The translations under genes were made by a program, and so were the position numbers. Positions 11,317-23,414 of a stretch of DNA of 64,000 nucleotides are shown here, one piece after another. Below the pieces are notes generated by a model, which did not search any database, was not told where the DNA came from, and saw only the letters and a list, made by a program, of their open reading frames with translations. The DNA is from Macrophomina tecta (lineage: Eukaryota > Ascomycota > Dothideomycetes > Botryosphaeriales > Botryosphaeriaceae). The stretch lies in the NCBI GenBank assembly GCA_024180945.1, contig JAKSGN010000035.1:186001-250000 (forward strand). The letters run 5' to 3'. Numbering within the stretch: the first letter of the stretch is position 1; every line of letters starts with the position of its first letter.

Positions 11317-12822
11317 TCCCGCAGTGGTCGCCAGCGAGCAGGCCGCCCGACGGACCCAGGCAAGCGGGTGTGGCGCCGAAAATTTCGGAGCAGATCAAAT
11401 GCAACTGCTGATTGTCGCGTGCGGACCCGGTTCGGAGCATGGATGGGAGCTTGGGCGTTATGGAAGTGGAGGCACTGGTATCTATTGCATCTTGCTTTGC
11501 CAGTTGCGCGCGAGGGCCTGTCGGGCTTTTTATTGATCGACAGCAACGGCAGGCGACGCCTGACCAGCAACCCCACGGCGGTGCTTGGCCATGACACGCT
11601 GCTGCAGGCGGACCAGCCAGACGGCGCTATCGACGGTGTCTTACGCTTCCCAGGGACGTCGGCCGGCGCGCTGGAGGGAGGAAAATAATACGAAGATGAT
11701 CGTCTTGGTTTTTGCGGCTTTTTCTTTTTCGCGGCTGGTGATTCGTGGACAAGGCCCATTTTGCAGGGGGCCGCTCGGCCACCGCCTTCACGCAGCGACT
11801 CAGCAAGCCGCGGGCGTCGCCCCGGGCGCCAAAACTGACGTTGGCTCCGCTGCTTACACTCGGGCCACGCCCTCGAGGCCGCTATCGTTGCGATGGCTGG
11901 ATGTGCGACGGGCAGGGCATGGCCGGGCACTGGAGCCGCCCGCCACGGGCTTCGCGATGGATCTTCGATTCGTGCGCGCCGCCCGCGCCGGGACCGGGGG
12001 CGTATGGGCGCTCTTCGTCAGCACTCTGGGTGCCCGCCAACCCGCGGGCCTGCTGCTGCTGCTTGCCAGGCCAGCCTGACTGCACGCCGCCACGCAGGCA
12101 CGCAACAACGGCGGCGGCGCAACACAGATCTCTCGCATCCTACTCGCGTCAAGGCGCAGTCACGCTTCGCGGCGCTGATTAGCCCGTCCGGAAGCTGAGT
12201 CCCTATGGGGCGATCTCGCTGATTAGCTCTGTCAAGCTCTGGCTGCGAAGCATGAAGCGCCGCCGCCTCGCCTTCCCACTGGCTCCCGCCGCCCGCCCGA
12301 GGCCCCGTCGAGAGCGCGCCTGAGAGCAGCTATGCCCGATCCTCCTGCTGAGTGCCCGTATCGCGACGCTGCTGGCAAGCCCTGCTCTCCGTGCCCAGCA
12401 GCCATGCCCGTTTAAACGATGGACGAGCAGCCATTTCCCCATCAAATGCCCAAGCTCGAAACAAAAACAGGGGCCCTCTGCGCATCTCGTCCCGCTTCTG
12501 CACCCGCACCGCACCGCACCGCACCGCACCGCACCGTACCTAGGCTACCAGACGGCCTGGGCAGACCCTACTTGCACCTCTCCACACCACGCATATGTGA
12601 AGCCCCGTCCTTGTTTCACCCACAAGCCCTCGAGTCTTGCGCCGTGGTACCAAGTGTTTCGCTTCGTCAGGAACCACCGTCCTTTTTCTCCATGCATGCA
12701 TGCACGCTGCCGATTCTGAACGCCTACTAGCCAGGAACACCGCCCGCCCGCCCATGTGCCCATCCTACTTGACCAAGCACTACCCCCCCTAGAGAGCACC
12801 GTTGCCATCCTCACTCTTCGCA
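11317..12822. other. GC-rich intergenic region upstream of the HTH gene
   Basis: No gene was recognised on either strand; the long open frames are typical of GC-rich noncoding DNA. The region holds the 3' flank of RBG1 and the likely promoter of the HTH protein gene, including a pentanucleotide repeat near 12506-12536. Confidence 0.45.
12506..12536. repeat. GCACC pentanucleotide microsatellite
   Basis: Six to seven tandem copies of GCACC lie about 290 bp before the start codon of the HTH gene, probably in its promoter or 5' UTR. Confidence 0.85.
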
Positions 12823-14577
12823 ATGAGCCATATGGGCATGGAGCACGAGCAACACCACCACCACCACCAACCCGACCAAGGTTACCACGACGCCGCTGGC
12901 CAGTGGGTCGACAGCAGCACCCAGTATCCGCACTCTCAGCACCACTCGCCCGTCCAGGAGTACAATGGCTTCGCCTACAACCCCCTCCCTATGGAGCCCA
13001 TGTATTCCCAGGGAATCTCCCAGGCCATGCCTCCTCCGCGGACCACCCACCAGCAGCTGCAACCGCTCATCATGCCTCAATGGCCGAGCATGCTGACCAG
13101 CCAGTCCAACTTCGCCCCGCCCCCAATGTACTCTGCGCCTCCGCCGGTCCCCGTCTCTGCCACGCCTACTCCCGTCTCGGCCACCTCGACTCGCTCGTCC
13201 TCAACCCCCAGGAAGACTCTGACGGACAACGACCGCCGCCGCATGTGCTTGTACCACGAGGAGAATCCGACCGTCAAGCAGACCGAGATTGGAGGTAAGT
13301 CTGTTAGTCCCCTACTCAAGCCCATGAGCTGACGTTCTCCTCCCTAGCGATGTTTGGTGTTGAGCGAAGGTATGGGAGCGCCGCGCCCCCCTTATTCGTG
13401 TCTTCTCTAACGTCATGCATGTAGTACGGTTTCAAAGGTGTTGCGGCAAAAAGAAAAGTACTTGTACCAGGATGATGGAAGCCGTTCCCCAATCAAGAGG
13501 TCCAAAGGGAAGTTCCCCGACATAGAACGAGCTTTGTCGAACTGGGCGCGCAATCACCAGAGGCAAGGCTTGCCTCTGACGGATGCGATGATCAAGGAAA
13601 AGGCCCGCTTCTTCGCGACGTCGGTCGGTAACTCTGAAAGCCACTTGAAAGCGAACAGCAACACATGGCTGGAAAAGTTCAAACAGAAGAACAACTTGAT
13701 GGGCGCCGGCTCAAAGTCAAGAAAGAATTCGATTGCAGAGGAGTCGGAGACATCAACACCGGCATCGACGACTCAGACCCCGAACGGAATCTCTCCCACT
13801 TCACCTAGTGGTGTCGCGTCTCCTTCTTCGATAACGCTGAGCTCAATGAAGAGCGAAGAGAATCTGAAGACGGAGAGTCCAGACAGCTACGGGGACGTCT
13901 CTAATGGACACCGCCCGTTTCCTCACTCACAAAGTAATACCTCTCTGTCCAGCGTGTTCACCGATGCGGCAGGGTCGACTTTTTCAGCCGGTCCTACCAG
14001 CCCGACCTCTCCTTTCTTTACGCCTGATTCGGCCTGCGGACCTAGCCCATTTATGCCATCTCAGCAGTCACGAATGCCTCCAAACAATCAGAGCTTGCAT
14101 AGGCCACGGAGTCAGACTTTCCCGGCGCTTGGAATAGATCCCTACGGTTCCCCACCGCCCTCTTCAGAAGCCGAGACTCCACGATACGTTACATCTACTA
14201 CGCTCGAATCGCCGATATCGGATCCACCGCTTAGTGGCGTTGAGGAGACGATGCAATCGGGACATCCGCTGCAGAGGACGAATTCGATGCAGCCCCCCCC
14301 ACTACCAGCCATTACCCCTGTCACTACGACCCAGCAGGTCTCTCCTATCAGCCCTGGCAGTAGTTCTGCCTCTTCTCCGACTCAGGAAGATGCCAGGCGA
14401 GCGCTCGAATTGGTCATGAGTTTCTTCCAGCAGCAGCCTAGTGGCTTCGTCGAGCCCCAAGAATATGTCACAATAGGAAAGCTCATGGAAAAGCTGAAAC
14501 TGCAGCGTGGGAACAACGAATCGCTTCCAGGAGGCATGCACCGCATACCCGAGCAAGAGTTCGGGAGGAAGACATGA
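12823..14577 (+). CDS. CENP-B/psq-type helix-turn-helix DNA-binding protein
   Basis: Model: join(12823..13294, 13348..13369, 13425..14577), 548 aa. The N-terminus is His/Gln/Pro-rich (HEQHHHHHQP). A psq/CENP-B HTH spans roughly residues 130-178 (DRRRMCLYHEENPTVKQTEIG then MFGVERSTVSKVLRQKEKYL). A second CENP-B-type HTH follows at about 188-256 (ALSNWARNHQRQGLPLTDAMI, ending WLEKFKQKNNL). The rest is Ser/Pro-rich and looks disordered, with a short C-terminal helix (ALELVMSFFQQQP). No DDE transposase domain follows, so this is a stand-alone nuclear DNA-binding protein, probably a transcription regulator derived from a pogo-type transposase. The two introns (53 and 55 nt) interrupt the first HTH, and the middle exon is only 22 nt. 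The start is the ATG before SHMGMEHEQ. Targets are unknown. Confidence 0.85.
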
Positions 14578-17249
14578 GGGCACCAACTTGATTGTCATCA
14601 GACTGTCTGCCCGGAGCGTGGGGTGATTCGATCGCCACATTACATACTTAGTCACGGACCAGCACATACCCATTCTACAAAATTTTCTCGGTCTTTACTC
14701 GATTTTCACTCTTCGGTCGACATTTCTACGGCGTGCTCGTCTACCAGATTGTCGATTTTTACCGGCGTCATAACGAGGGGACGGTGATAAAGGACGGTAA
14801 ATGGTATCAGGGGCATACATCATCGGAGCACAGCGACAACAGCTTTGCTGGAACCCCGGGCTGTGTATTCCCAAAGAATTTTTTCGGTATAATTTTATTT
14901 GGACTCGATATTCTCCTTTTCTTGAGTGGGAAGGACAAGGAGTTGGAGATTTCAGAAATCTTCTATTTCTTGTTCGACTATCTGCCTGGTCCAGATCTCC
15001 GGTGTTTTCTTTGCGATCTTCTGTAGCTATCTTTTGGTTCATCCTGGCCTGTGTCCAATAGTTTTCTCTATATCCAGCAGACGGCCGGACCATGAAAGAC
15101 GCACTCTGGATTTCCTATCTTCTCCGGATGATGACAACGCGCAAAGCTGGGAATCGTGTAGGAGGACAGCCGACACAAAACAAAGATCTCTGGATGAAAC
15201 CGCTCGCGCGGGCCTCGCTCTCGACCGCAATTTCCTTAACCGTTGCCTTTTGCTCGTCTGCTTCAGTGCTTTTTCCTTCGCACCTATATCCAGTTTCTTC
15301 TACTACTTGGTACTATTGCTACAGCATCACGAATCCATCCTTTTTCTGCCGTCGGTTCCATCGGCATCAGCACACCCGTCGTCAGCTGGTTCATGCAATG
15401 GAGACTTGGGGCAAGCCACCGAGGGACGGTCCCTTACTTGACGAGACGGACGGGGAGCGACAGTTTGCGCACCGACCACCGACTGGGGCGTGTAGGCCAT
15501 GCGGGCGGTCGCAGATCCGGCCTGAACACTTTTACTTCTTCCACTCACGGAGGGAAGGCGTCGCGTCCAGCGGCTGGCTGCATAAACGGTACCGACCTTT
15601 ATTTTCCTTTTGCCCCTCTGCAGTCCCTTTGCCCATTTGACGCTGGGCGTTACACAAAGTCAGTCTCGCGTGGTGCGGCACGGCAGCAGCAAGAGGCCGT
15701 CAGATAAGGGGGAGGGGCAAGTTCGGGAGACAATCATGTGCGTTCAAGTGTATGTGTTCTGTATGTGCGTGTATGGATGGTGCGTGAACCAGGCAGGCGA
15801 GAGGGGCTCGATTGGACAATGGCAGCAGTATGACAAGCCGACCAGGGTGGGTGGGTAGAGAGAAAGGTACTCTCACCCAATTCTCGCCGTTACGGGGGAG
15901 GAGCCGATCGCAGAAGGCGCTCTCCCTCTCCAGCTTCTCAAACGCAGAGGGCAGAAATCAGGGCGAAGCGAAACCCGGCGCGACGGTTACACACACGAGT
16001 GCTGGCAACAAGGGCTTCATCCTGCGCAACCGAAGCGCGCGAGGCCGGCTCAACAGATGGAACCCCATCAATCCAGCCATCCACCCCCGCCGACAGTCCC
16101 CGACCACAGCCCCCAATCCATCGCCTGGTCCATGCTATGCTTGCCTGGGGCTTTCTCGTGCTGCTTGCGCCCTCCCGCCCCGAGGCCCTGCGCCCCCATC
16201 TAAATCCGCCGAGGAAGCTAGCCGGCTTGCACCTCCTCCTCGACCCCCTCCGTGTTCCGATGCCCTTTTCGATAGACAATTAAGGTGCTTCTCCATATAT
16301 TTTTCGGCTCTTCTTTCGTTCCGGCCCCAAGAGAGAGAAAAAGCAAATATACCTGTCGCCCATGCCGGAAGGACCATGCTGATCAATCGTCATTGCCGGC
16401 ACCATTGGCAATTTGGACCCTTTCGGGGGCCCAGCCGGACGAGAAAGCAGCCGCGAATCGCGACACTTTCCGCCTCGGTCGATCCCGTATTCTCTTCACG
16501 TGTATCTTGCACTCCCTTTTGGCGGGAGGCACCAAGAAAGGGCTGAACAGAGAGGAGCTTGGATTTTGGGGGCCGACGGTTGTAGAGAGGCTTGCAGCGG
16601 GCCAGCCGGTATGTATGTAGCCGCTTCCGCCGCAAGCCACGGCTGGTGTTGGCAGAGGATAGTTTCCATATGTTAACTACTACCAGAAAGTAACCAGCAA
16701 TCGACAGGCCAGCAGGGCATGTGAGATGCGCGCCCAACGCCTCCCCTTCGCGGGACCAACCCAGCCCACTGTCCTCACCGCCCGCCACAGCCCACATGCC
16801 CTACCTTAGGTACATACACTGCTCCAATAGCTCAGCCCTTTTCCCCACAACACGCAAGGCCAGCCCTCTTTCTACCGCTGCACCTCAATTAGCCAAATCG
16901 TTCCCCACCGCCCGACAGAAAGAAGCATCGCTCCGGCTCGTCCCAATTCCAGTAACCCGTCTCCGCTGCTGTCACCTTATCTCCTGTTTTCTCCTCGACC
17001 CGGTCATGGATCATGCAATATGCAATAGTGCATCTGCCATAAGGCGCGATATCCCCTGGGCTCTTCGTATACCCTGCCCTGCTTGACATAGTCTCTCCCT
17101 CTCCCTCTCGCTTGGCTTGCTGGCGAGTAGAGTCCCTTACCCAATCCAAAATCCCGTTATTCTCGCTCGCCAGGGTAAACACGAAGAAAGGGAGAACGGA
17201 CTATGCAGACCATTGCGCCTCCTCTTCCTCCACCAATACAGGGCTTTGG

Positions 17250-17276
17250 TTTTTTTTTTTTTTTTTTTTTTTTTTT
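17250..17276. repeat. Poly(T) tract, 27 nt
   Basis: An uninterrupted T27 run lies in the gap downstream of the HTH gene. Similar runs of 15 nt or more occur elsewhere in the window, always outside coding exons. Confidence 0.95.
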
Positions 17277-17691
17277 GCGCCACGGCGTCTGGCCAACAGG
17301 CATGCAAGCCATCTTTTTTTTTTTTTAGCTCCTCTCATCGGGGAGCATGCGAGTGGTCCGATCTCTGCCCTCTTTATCGAGAGATGTTTTTGCTTTCGTC
17401 CACGATGCCATTTTTATTTTTGCCCATGTCAGTCCTTCGTCTAGTCTGAGAACGAATATTTTGTGTACATGTCTTCTTCCCCCCACGTAACAGCGATACG
17501 GATGTCGTATTTATGACAGGGAGGGGGCCTAGCTGCATACATGCCCTACTAGTACTTTTCTCCTCCGGTCCTTTTTGAAGCTGTCGTGCAACATTTCGCA
17601 TCCAAAGAAAGCCCGCAGCTGGGCCAACTACGTACGCACGCTACGCACGTATGTCCAAGAGACAACGCACACGACTACATGCGCTTTGCTT

Positions 17692-17729
17692 CTGCTGCTG
17701 CTGCTGTTGTTGTTGTTGCTGCTGCTGGC
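17692..17729. repeat. CTG/TTG trinucleotide repeat
   Basis: CTG units, then TTG units, then CTG units run in tandem. An open frame reads through them as poly-Leu, but it has no other coding support. Confidence 0.8.
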
Positions 17730-18138
17730 CCTGTCATCGTCCTCTCACGATGATGATAGCGCTGATGCCGATGACGACGGCAAGCTGACACCAGTCGACC
17801 AATGCCCAAAAGGACGACCCCAGTCCAATCTTGCATCTATGTTCCTTGATCCTTTCGACCGATTAGGGCTGCGAGAGAGACCAACGTACATGCTCTTTTT
17901 TTTTTTGTACGTACTCATCCAATCCAACGAACACCACGCAAAACAAACGCACAAAACGCGCTACCCATTCTTTCGTACCATGACCGCTGCATGTACAGCG
18001 GTAAATTCCATTTTTTTCCCCTCCTTCGCTCACCCTCTTCATCTTCGCTCGCGCGGGCGAGGAACGGAGGGTACCCCCAGTTTTTTGCCCATTCCTTCCT
18101 GTACGCTCTCTGCCGCGCGTGTCAGCATAGTACGCACG

Positions 18139-18201
18139 CATACATACATACATTCTGTCGCTCTCCGTTGTATTACGAATGTATGTATGTATGTATGTAT
18201 G
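18139..18201. repeat. Inverted pair of CATA / GTAT tetranucleotide tracts
   Basis: CATACATACATACATT at 18139-18154 faces GAATG followed by (TATG)n at about 18177-18201, with about 22 nt between. The two arms can pair as a hairpin. Confidence 0.75.
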
Positions 18202-18413
18202 TACATATCGCTTGTCTGCTCCTGCTGCTTTGACATGACAGCAATGAAACCTAGCCAGCCACGCAGGCAGACAGAGAGCGATGAGCAGACCACAGCGTTC
18301 TAGGCCTGCCTCCCCATTGTGCACCCAATCATCATCTCATCTCTACTCCTGCGGAGCCACCTCTGCATGCCATTGCCACTTCCTTTTGTCTCGACAGACA
18401 AATCGCCGGCGTC

Positions 18414-18434
18414 AAAAAAAAAAAAAAAAAAAAC
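18414..18434. repeat. Poly(A) tract, 21 nt
   Basis: An uninterrupted A-run in the gap between the HTH and PXA genes. Confidence 0.9.
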
Positions 18435-19323
18435 ACCGAAGCAGCAGAACGCAAAGATCCCTGACCACGATTCCTCTCTCTCCAGGCGATGCCCAACCAC
18501 CGCGCCGAGAAACCCCTCGTCGGCAAAAAAAAAAAAGTTGCTTTTCCACGCTCCAGTGCTGCGAGAATCGGAGGGGACGTGGAGAAGGGAGAGAGAGCAA
18601 TGCGGGGCACACACCAGCCGACCCACCCGCTCACTGCCTATCGAGACATCCCATCCCATCCCCAACACCACCATAGCTTCCTTCCTAACCGCCGGCCAAT
18701 CGAGAGGAAAGCAACCAATGATGAGGTCACATGCCAGACGTACATGCCACCTTCTCTATCTCTCATGCCCGCTCGGCCGCCCATCCGGTCTATCAATAAT
18801 TTCCCCTTTTCCGGTAGATCATAGTACGTCTCTCCCTCTCGTAAGCATATTGTCCCCCCGCCAAACGTACGGGTTTCCGCAAAATGCCCAGAAAATCTTC
18901 CTTGAATCGCCAACATGCAATATCGGAAATGCGCATGCTACAATATAGGGTAAGCACATATTAAGGCGCCCCAGCGGCTCTCCTAGCGTACCACAAAGAC
19001 TCACAGACACACATCATCATCAGCATCTCGCAACGGCACGTAGCCTGTGGCCCGCACCGGCCCGCAAAAAGTAATTTAAAAGGAAATAGTGGGAACGATA
19101 AACTATCCAACCTGGGTCGATCATATCTCGTAAACCCACTCAATCAATAAAACACCGCCAATTAAAACTTCTTTTCTACAATCTAAGAGCAAAGAAGACA
19201 GATACTGACACGAGCAAAGAAGAACGGCAAAGATTTACAGAAAGCCCTGCATGTGCCGACGAGACAGCAGGTAGTAGAGAGAGTATAGCAGCGCATAGCA
19301 CAGCAAGGCCAATCCGATTCTCA

Positions 19324-22300
19324 CTACCCCAACCTCTCCCCTATCAAATCCTCCACTCCCATCTCACCCATTTCCGGCAACAGCCTCACCACCACCAACT
19401 CCACAATCCCGAACACGAGGTGCTTGTTCAGATACGGATCGCCAAGGACATCCAACAACCTCTCCACCTGCTTCTGCTGGGCCACATACACTGCGTCGAT
19501 CCCCTCCCCATCCTCTCCCTTACCCCCCTTATTCCTTCCCCCCTCCTCCCCATCACTCGCCAACACCCCCTCTTCATCACCGCCACAAAAAATCCTCTTC
19601 CTCCAAAACACCGGCGTAGCATCCAAAACCGCCCGCGCCGCCCGTCGCTTAATCGCCAACTCCTCATCTGGGGTCGGCGGCACGCGCGGCGGGCCCGGTG
19701 CGTTATTGGGGAAGAGCGAGGTGCGCAGGGTGCGCAGGAGCAGGGGCAGTAGCGCCGGGTTGAGCAGGCGGCTGCGGATTTCGTGCGAGAGGAGTCTGTG
19801 TGTATGACGCAAATCAGTACAAACCGGTTAGTCCGGAATTGATGTTTTCCAAATCATTTTTTTTTTTTTAGAGGACAGAAAATAGACGAAAAATGATCCA
19901 GGCCTTTCTTGTCTCGCAAAGCAAGTCATGACCGTAAGGGCAGGGAAAGAATAGTAAGCAGGCAGGGGGGGGTCCAAAAGGGAACGAGAAAAAAAAAATT
20001 CTTATGTGCAGGGGAGATCGAGATGGAGGCTTGCTGCGAGGCGGGGTGCAATGCCGATCGGGGAGACGAAAAGGGAGTGTGAGATGGGGTCAATTGGATG
20101 CTGGCGCTTCGGCTGTCTTGGGCTCCAATGCGCGAAAGTCCGTCCGAGGATGTCTGCTGTGTGGCAGGTGTGTGGGATGACGGATATGACGATGTGTGGC
20201 AGGGCTAGGGAGAAGATTCGAGGCTTGCAGTTCAAGCGAGCAGCCCTGTAAACTCGTCTTTCCAGGGGCGCAGGGCAAGAAGCGAGAGATGAGAAAGCAA
20301 ATTGCCATCGTCGTCATCAAATGCCAGACCCAGCTATTGCCAATGCCTGTCATCTGGCCCCGGTCCAGCAGCGGACAACGGACGGCAATGCCCTCAGCAC
20401 AGCAGGCTTGTCCGCTCTACGTGGGATGAGATGGTGATGGGGCGATGCTGGGCAAGGCGTCGGGGTGTGAGACAGGCATCGGGCGCCTCGATGACATGTG
20501 CAGAGAGGTCGCGAGTCGGTGAGACTCTGGTGGCAGTTTGGATGGCCTGATGCAAGGCCATGACGGGGGTGGTGAGTGGTGATAGCGATTGCGCTTCCTT
20601 TTTCCCACAAAAGCTTGTCCGGCCTGCCCGAAGCCAAACGGTTGAGTGAGGCGCTCTGGCGAAGGTGTATTGCAGCAATGCTATTGAGCAAGGTTTCCCG
20701 GGTGGCAGCCCCATGCAGCAGCGCGGCCGGTCCCGAGCATGCGAGTGGTAGACAGGCAGATCAGCCGGGCGCGTAAACGGGACGGCTGGCCGGGCGGAAA
20801 TGGTACAGGTCGCTGTCCCAGGGTCGCCGGTCGGCGGGCGTCGAAGATGAGGGCGGGCTGCAGCCCAGACCGCGCGGGACGTCGACCATGGCTGCTCCCG
20901 TGCGGATTGCAAGCGCGAGGCACAGGCAGAGGCTGCCAAGGCTGGGTCGGTCGGCGTACGTTGCATTGCGTCGCGGTGCCGTTGGCCGCGACAGGGAGGC
21001 ATGCAGCGCGATGAGGGTATGAAACCTGCGGGCCAGGGGGGACGCGGGGCGGGCATGCCAGCGCTGAGGTCAAGTGACCAGCAGTGTATGCGGAGCTATG
21101 CAGGGAACGGAGACATGGGCCGAAAAGGTGAAATGGAAGCGAGGGGGTAGAGAAGGAAATCCGACTCACCTGTCCAATGGGCCGTTTGTACCACCCACCC
21201 GAGCCGGCCCGCTGACGGCACCCCAATGGAGCAAAGACGCAACGCCTGCGAGCCACGGCATCCGCGCTTGCAATTCGAGCAGCTGCCCGGCGCACGTCCA
21301 CGCGCTCATGCTGAGGATGGGCCACGGCTCGTCGTCTGCCAGCGAAGTCTCCAGCGATTGGCGCGAGCCCTCCATCGGCGACGACACCAGCGCGCTGCGC
21401 TCTGGCAGCCCCGGCGATGCCGCCAGCGCCGCGACGATGGCCCGCAGCGCCGTAAACGCTAGGAATGCGTACTGACACACCGTCCAGAACAGGCTGCTGA
21501 GATCGCCAATGGCCCACCACCCCGCCCACCCGTCTGACCGTGGCGCCGCAATGGCCTCGTCGGAGCCCGCTGAGAGCAGCCCAAACTGCTCCAGTCGACT
21601 TGTCGCTTTCGGCCCTGTCTCTGAGCCGCGTGGAGCCGCGTCTTCATCGTCCATGACGCGGGGCCGCAACACCTCGACCGCCTTCTCGACCGCCTCCCAC
21701 AGCATCCATGGCTCGCACACCTTATTGCTCACCCCGCCGCCAATGATCATCTCGCTGAGGATCTCGGCCACCAGGGCACGTAGGCAGGCGTTTTCCAGGT
21801 CCTCGGTGGGCAGTAGCACCGCGAGCACGCCCTGCACTAGCAGCTGCCGCCAGCTCGCTTCGTTCTCGCGCTGCTCGAGGATTGTGGCTGGGTCTGCCTC
21901 AGACGGCACCGGCGTCAGAGCAGGGTGCGGGCACAAGGTGTGGTAGATTTGTCGATAGCCGGAGGCCAGCGCGTGGTTTTCAGAGGTGCGGCATGAGGTG
22001 CGGTATGCTGTGACGGCGATGTGATCAGCCCTCTGTAGCCGCCGTCTTGATGCAGGGCTCACTCACCCTCGATGTGCTGCAACGCTAGGCGCGGAATCTC
22101 ATCCAGGATCAGAGCTTCCAGATCGACTTTTCGCAGGCGCTGCTCCAGGGCACGCGTGCAGTGGGCAATGATCTGGATGACCTCGTCGACGAAAACATGG
22201 TCTGGCGTGATCTTGGCATACCATGCGTACACAAACTCCTTGATAACCACGGCAATGATGCCGTACAGCTGCAGGTCAACCTCGTTTGAGCTGGTCAGGG

Positions 22301-22589
22301 GCGGCAGCAGCTCATCCAGCGGCTTCTGCGACGGCTTGCCCGTCTCGCCCGTGGCCAGGATGGTGTTGGAGAGCTTGTGGGCGCAGAGGGTGCGGCGCAC
22401 GAATGCAGCTGTGGCCTTGTCCGAGACGGCATCATTACTGGGGCGCGCCGCGGCGGCGGCAGCGTCGGGACGGACGGGGTCCCTGGCGGGGAGAGAGGCG
22501 CTCTGCAGGTCTGGGCCTGCGGTGAGGCGCGACGGCTTAGACAGCGGGAGCTGGGGCGAGTTGGAGGTCCTGGGGGGAAGCTGCGGCAT
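19324..22589 (-). CDS. PXA domain / sorting-nexin-C protein
   Basis: Model: complement(join(19324..19795, 21170..22007, 22067..22589)), 610 aa. The N-terminal third is a PXA domain: VRRTLCAHKLSN, then EVDLQLYGIIAVVIKEFVYA, the H(x)nALEQRLRKVDLEALILDEIP segment, and CPHPALTPVP in exon 2. A hydrophobic stretch follows (DLSSLFWTVCQYAFLAFTALRAIVA). The last exon encodes a nexin-C-like tail (LFPNNAPGPPR, then DPYLNKHLVFGIVELVVVRLLPEM). Relatives such as S. pombe Pxa1 and the SNX13/SNX14 group act at endosomal or ER membranes; the exact role here is inferred from the domains. The 59-nt first intron is ordinary. The second is 1,374 nt, with donor GTGAGT at 21169 and acceptor CACACAG ending at 19796. 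The junction restores ...GPLD-R-LLSHEIRSRLL... in frame, so I keep it despite the unusual length. Confidence 0.82.
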
Positions 22590-22879
22590 GGCTCAACCTC
22601 CGCTGGGGCGCATTGCGAGCTGCGAGAGCGGGCGTCGCGGGGCGCTGGGTGAGTCCGTGGCGCGGACAGCGTATAGTCGTGAATGGCGATGGCAGCAGAT
22701 GGGCGTAGCGGCGCAGCAGTCGCGATGATTAGCAGCTATTGTCCGTCGTCCTGATCATCATGTGAAGCTGTACCACGACCCCGTCACCTCCCCGTCGGGG
22801 TGTGTCGGCCCGAAGCTCGCGCTCAACGCCAGACAGCTCTGTCGCGACGCGTCCGCTTCCCCAGATCGCCGCATCCACC
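22590..22879. promoter_or_regulatory. Compact bidirectional promoter region (PXA protein / MED10)
   Basis: Only 290 bp separate the two divergent start codons, so both promoters and 5' UTRs must lie here. No specific operator was recognised. Confidence 0.5.
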
Positions 22880-23414
22880 ATGGCCCCCGACGTGTCCACC
22901 AAGCTCGAGCCGGTTGATGGTACGTCGCATTGCCCGTGAGCTCCATGGCGGCGCTGACTCCCGTCCGCAGGTCAGATCAAGAAGGTCATCCAGAACCTCT
23001 ATCAGCTCGTCGTTCAAGTCCATGACTATCAAGGCACAAACACCGAAGATGCCATGAAGCGCGAGATGTATGTCGCCCATAGCCGCTCCGTGCTTCTACC
23101 CACCCTACTAACTGGCATTCAGCACCAATCTCCTCGGCAATCTCCTCCAGCTGTCGCGCGAAGCCGGCCATCTCTCTCTCCAGATACCTCCGGAAATCAT
23201 CGGCTACGTCGAAGACGGTCGCAATCCCGACATCTACACCCGCCAATTCGCCGAACTGATTCAGAAGAACAATCAGAAGCTAAAGGGCAAGAGCGAGGCC
23301 TTTGCCCAGTTTCGGGACATTCTGGCCCAGAAAATGATCGTAGCTTTCCCGGACATGAACGACGATGTTAAACGTATAGTGCGCAACACTGGCGGCAATC
23401 CCGAGACTCTGTGA
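22880..23414 (+). CDS. MED10: Mediator complex subunit 10
   Basis: Model: join(22880..22919, 22971..23067, 23123..23414), 142 aa. MED10 (Nut2 in yeast) is a conserved subunit of the middle module of Mediator, which links transcription activators to RNA polymerase II in the nucleus. The sequence shows the family core: QIKKVIQNLYQLVVQVHDYQ, then TNLLGNLLQLSREA, IPPEIIGYVEDGRNPDIYTR and FAELIQKNNQKLKGKSEAF. The two introns are 51 and 55 nt; the second has a strong CTAAC branch site. The starting ATG lies directly after a C-rich leader and gives the usual short N-terminus. It is divergent from the PXA gene. Confidence 0.93.

Larger units (their letters stand above)
14578..19323. other. 4.7 kb gene-poor, homopolymer-rich intergenic region
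   Basis: I see no supportable gene. The region holds the 3' flanks of the HTH gene and of the PXA gene, which converge here. It is rich in simple sequence: T27 at 17250-17276, a T-run near 17314-17326, CTG/TTG repeats at about 17692-17729, paired CATA/GTAT tracts at 18139-18201 and A21 at 18414-18434. Long open frames across these tracts are artefacts of low complexity. Confidence 0.5.

Noticed and set aside
11241..11930. 229-codon minus-strand open frame overlapping the end of RBG1
   Set aside because: No recognisable domain; it overlaps a secure exon on the other strand.
17575..18303. 242-codon plus-strand open frame with a poly-Leu run
   Set aside because: It is built on CTG/TTG and other simple repeats, with no domain or splice support.
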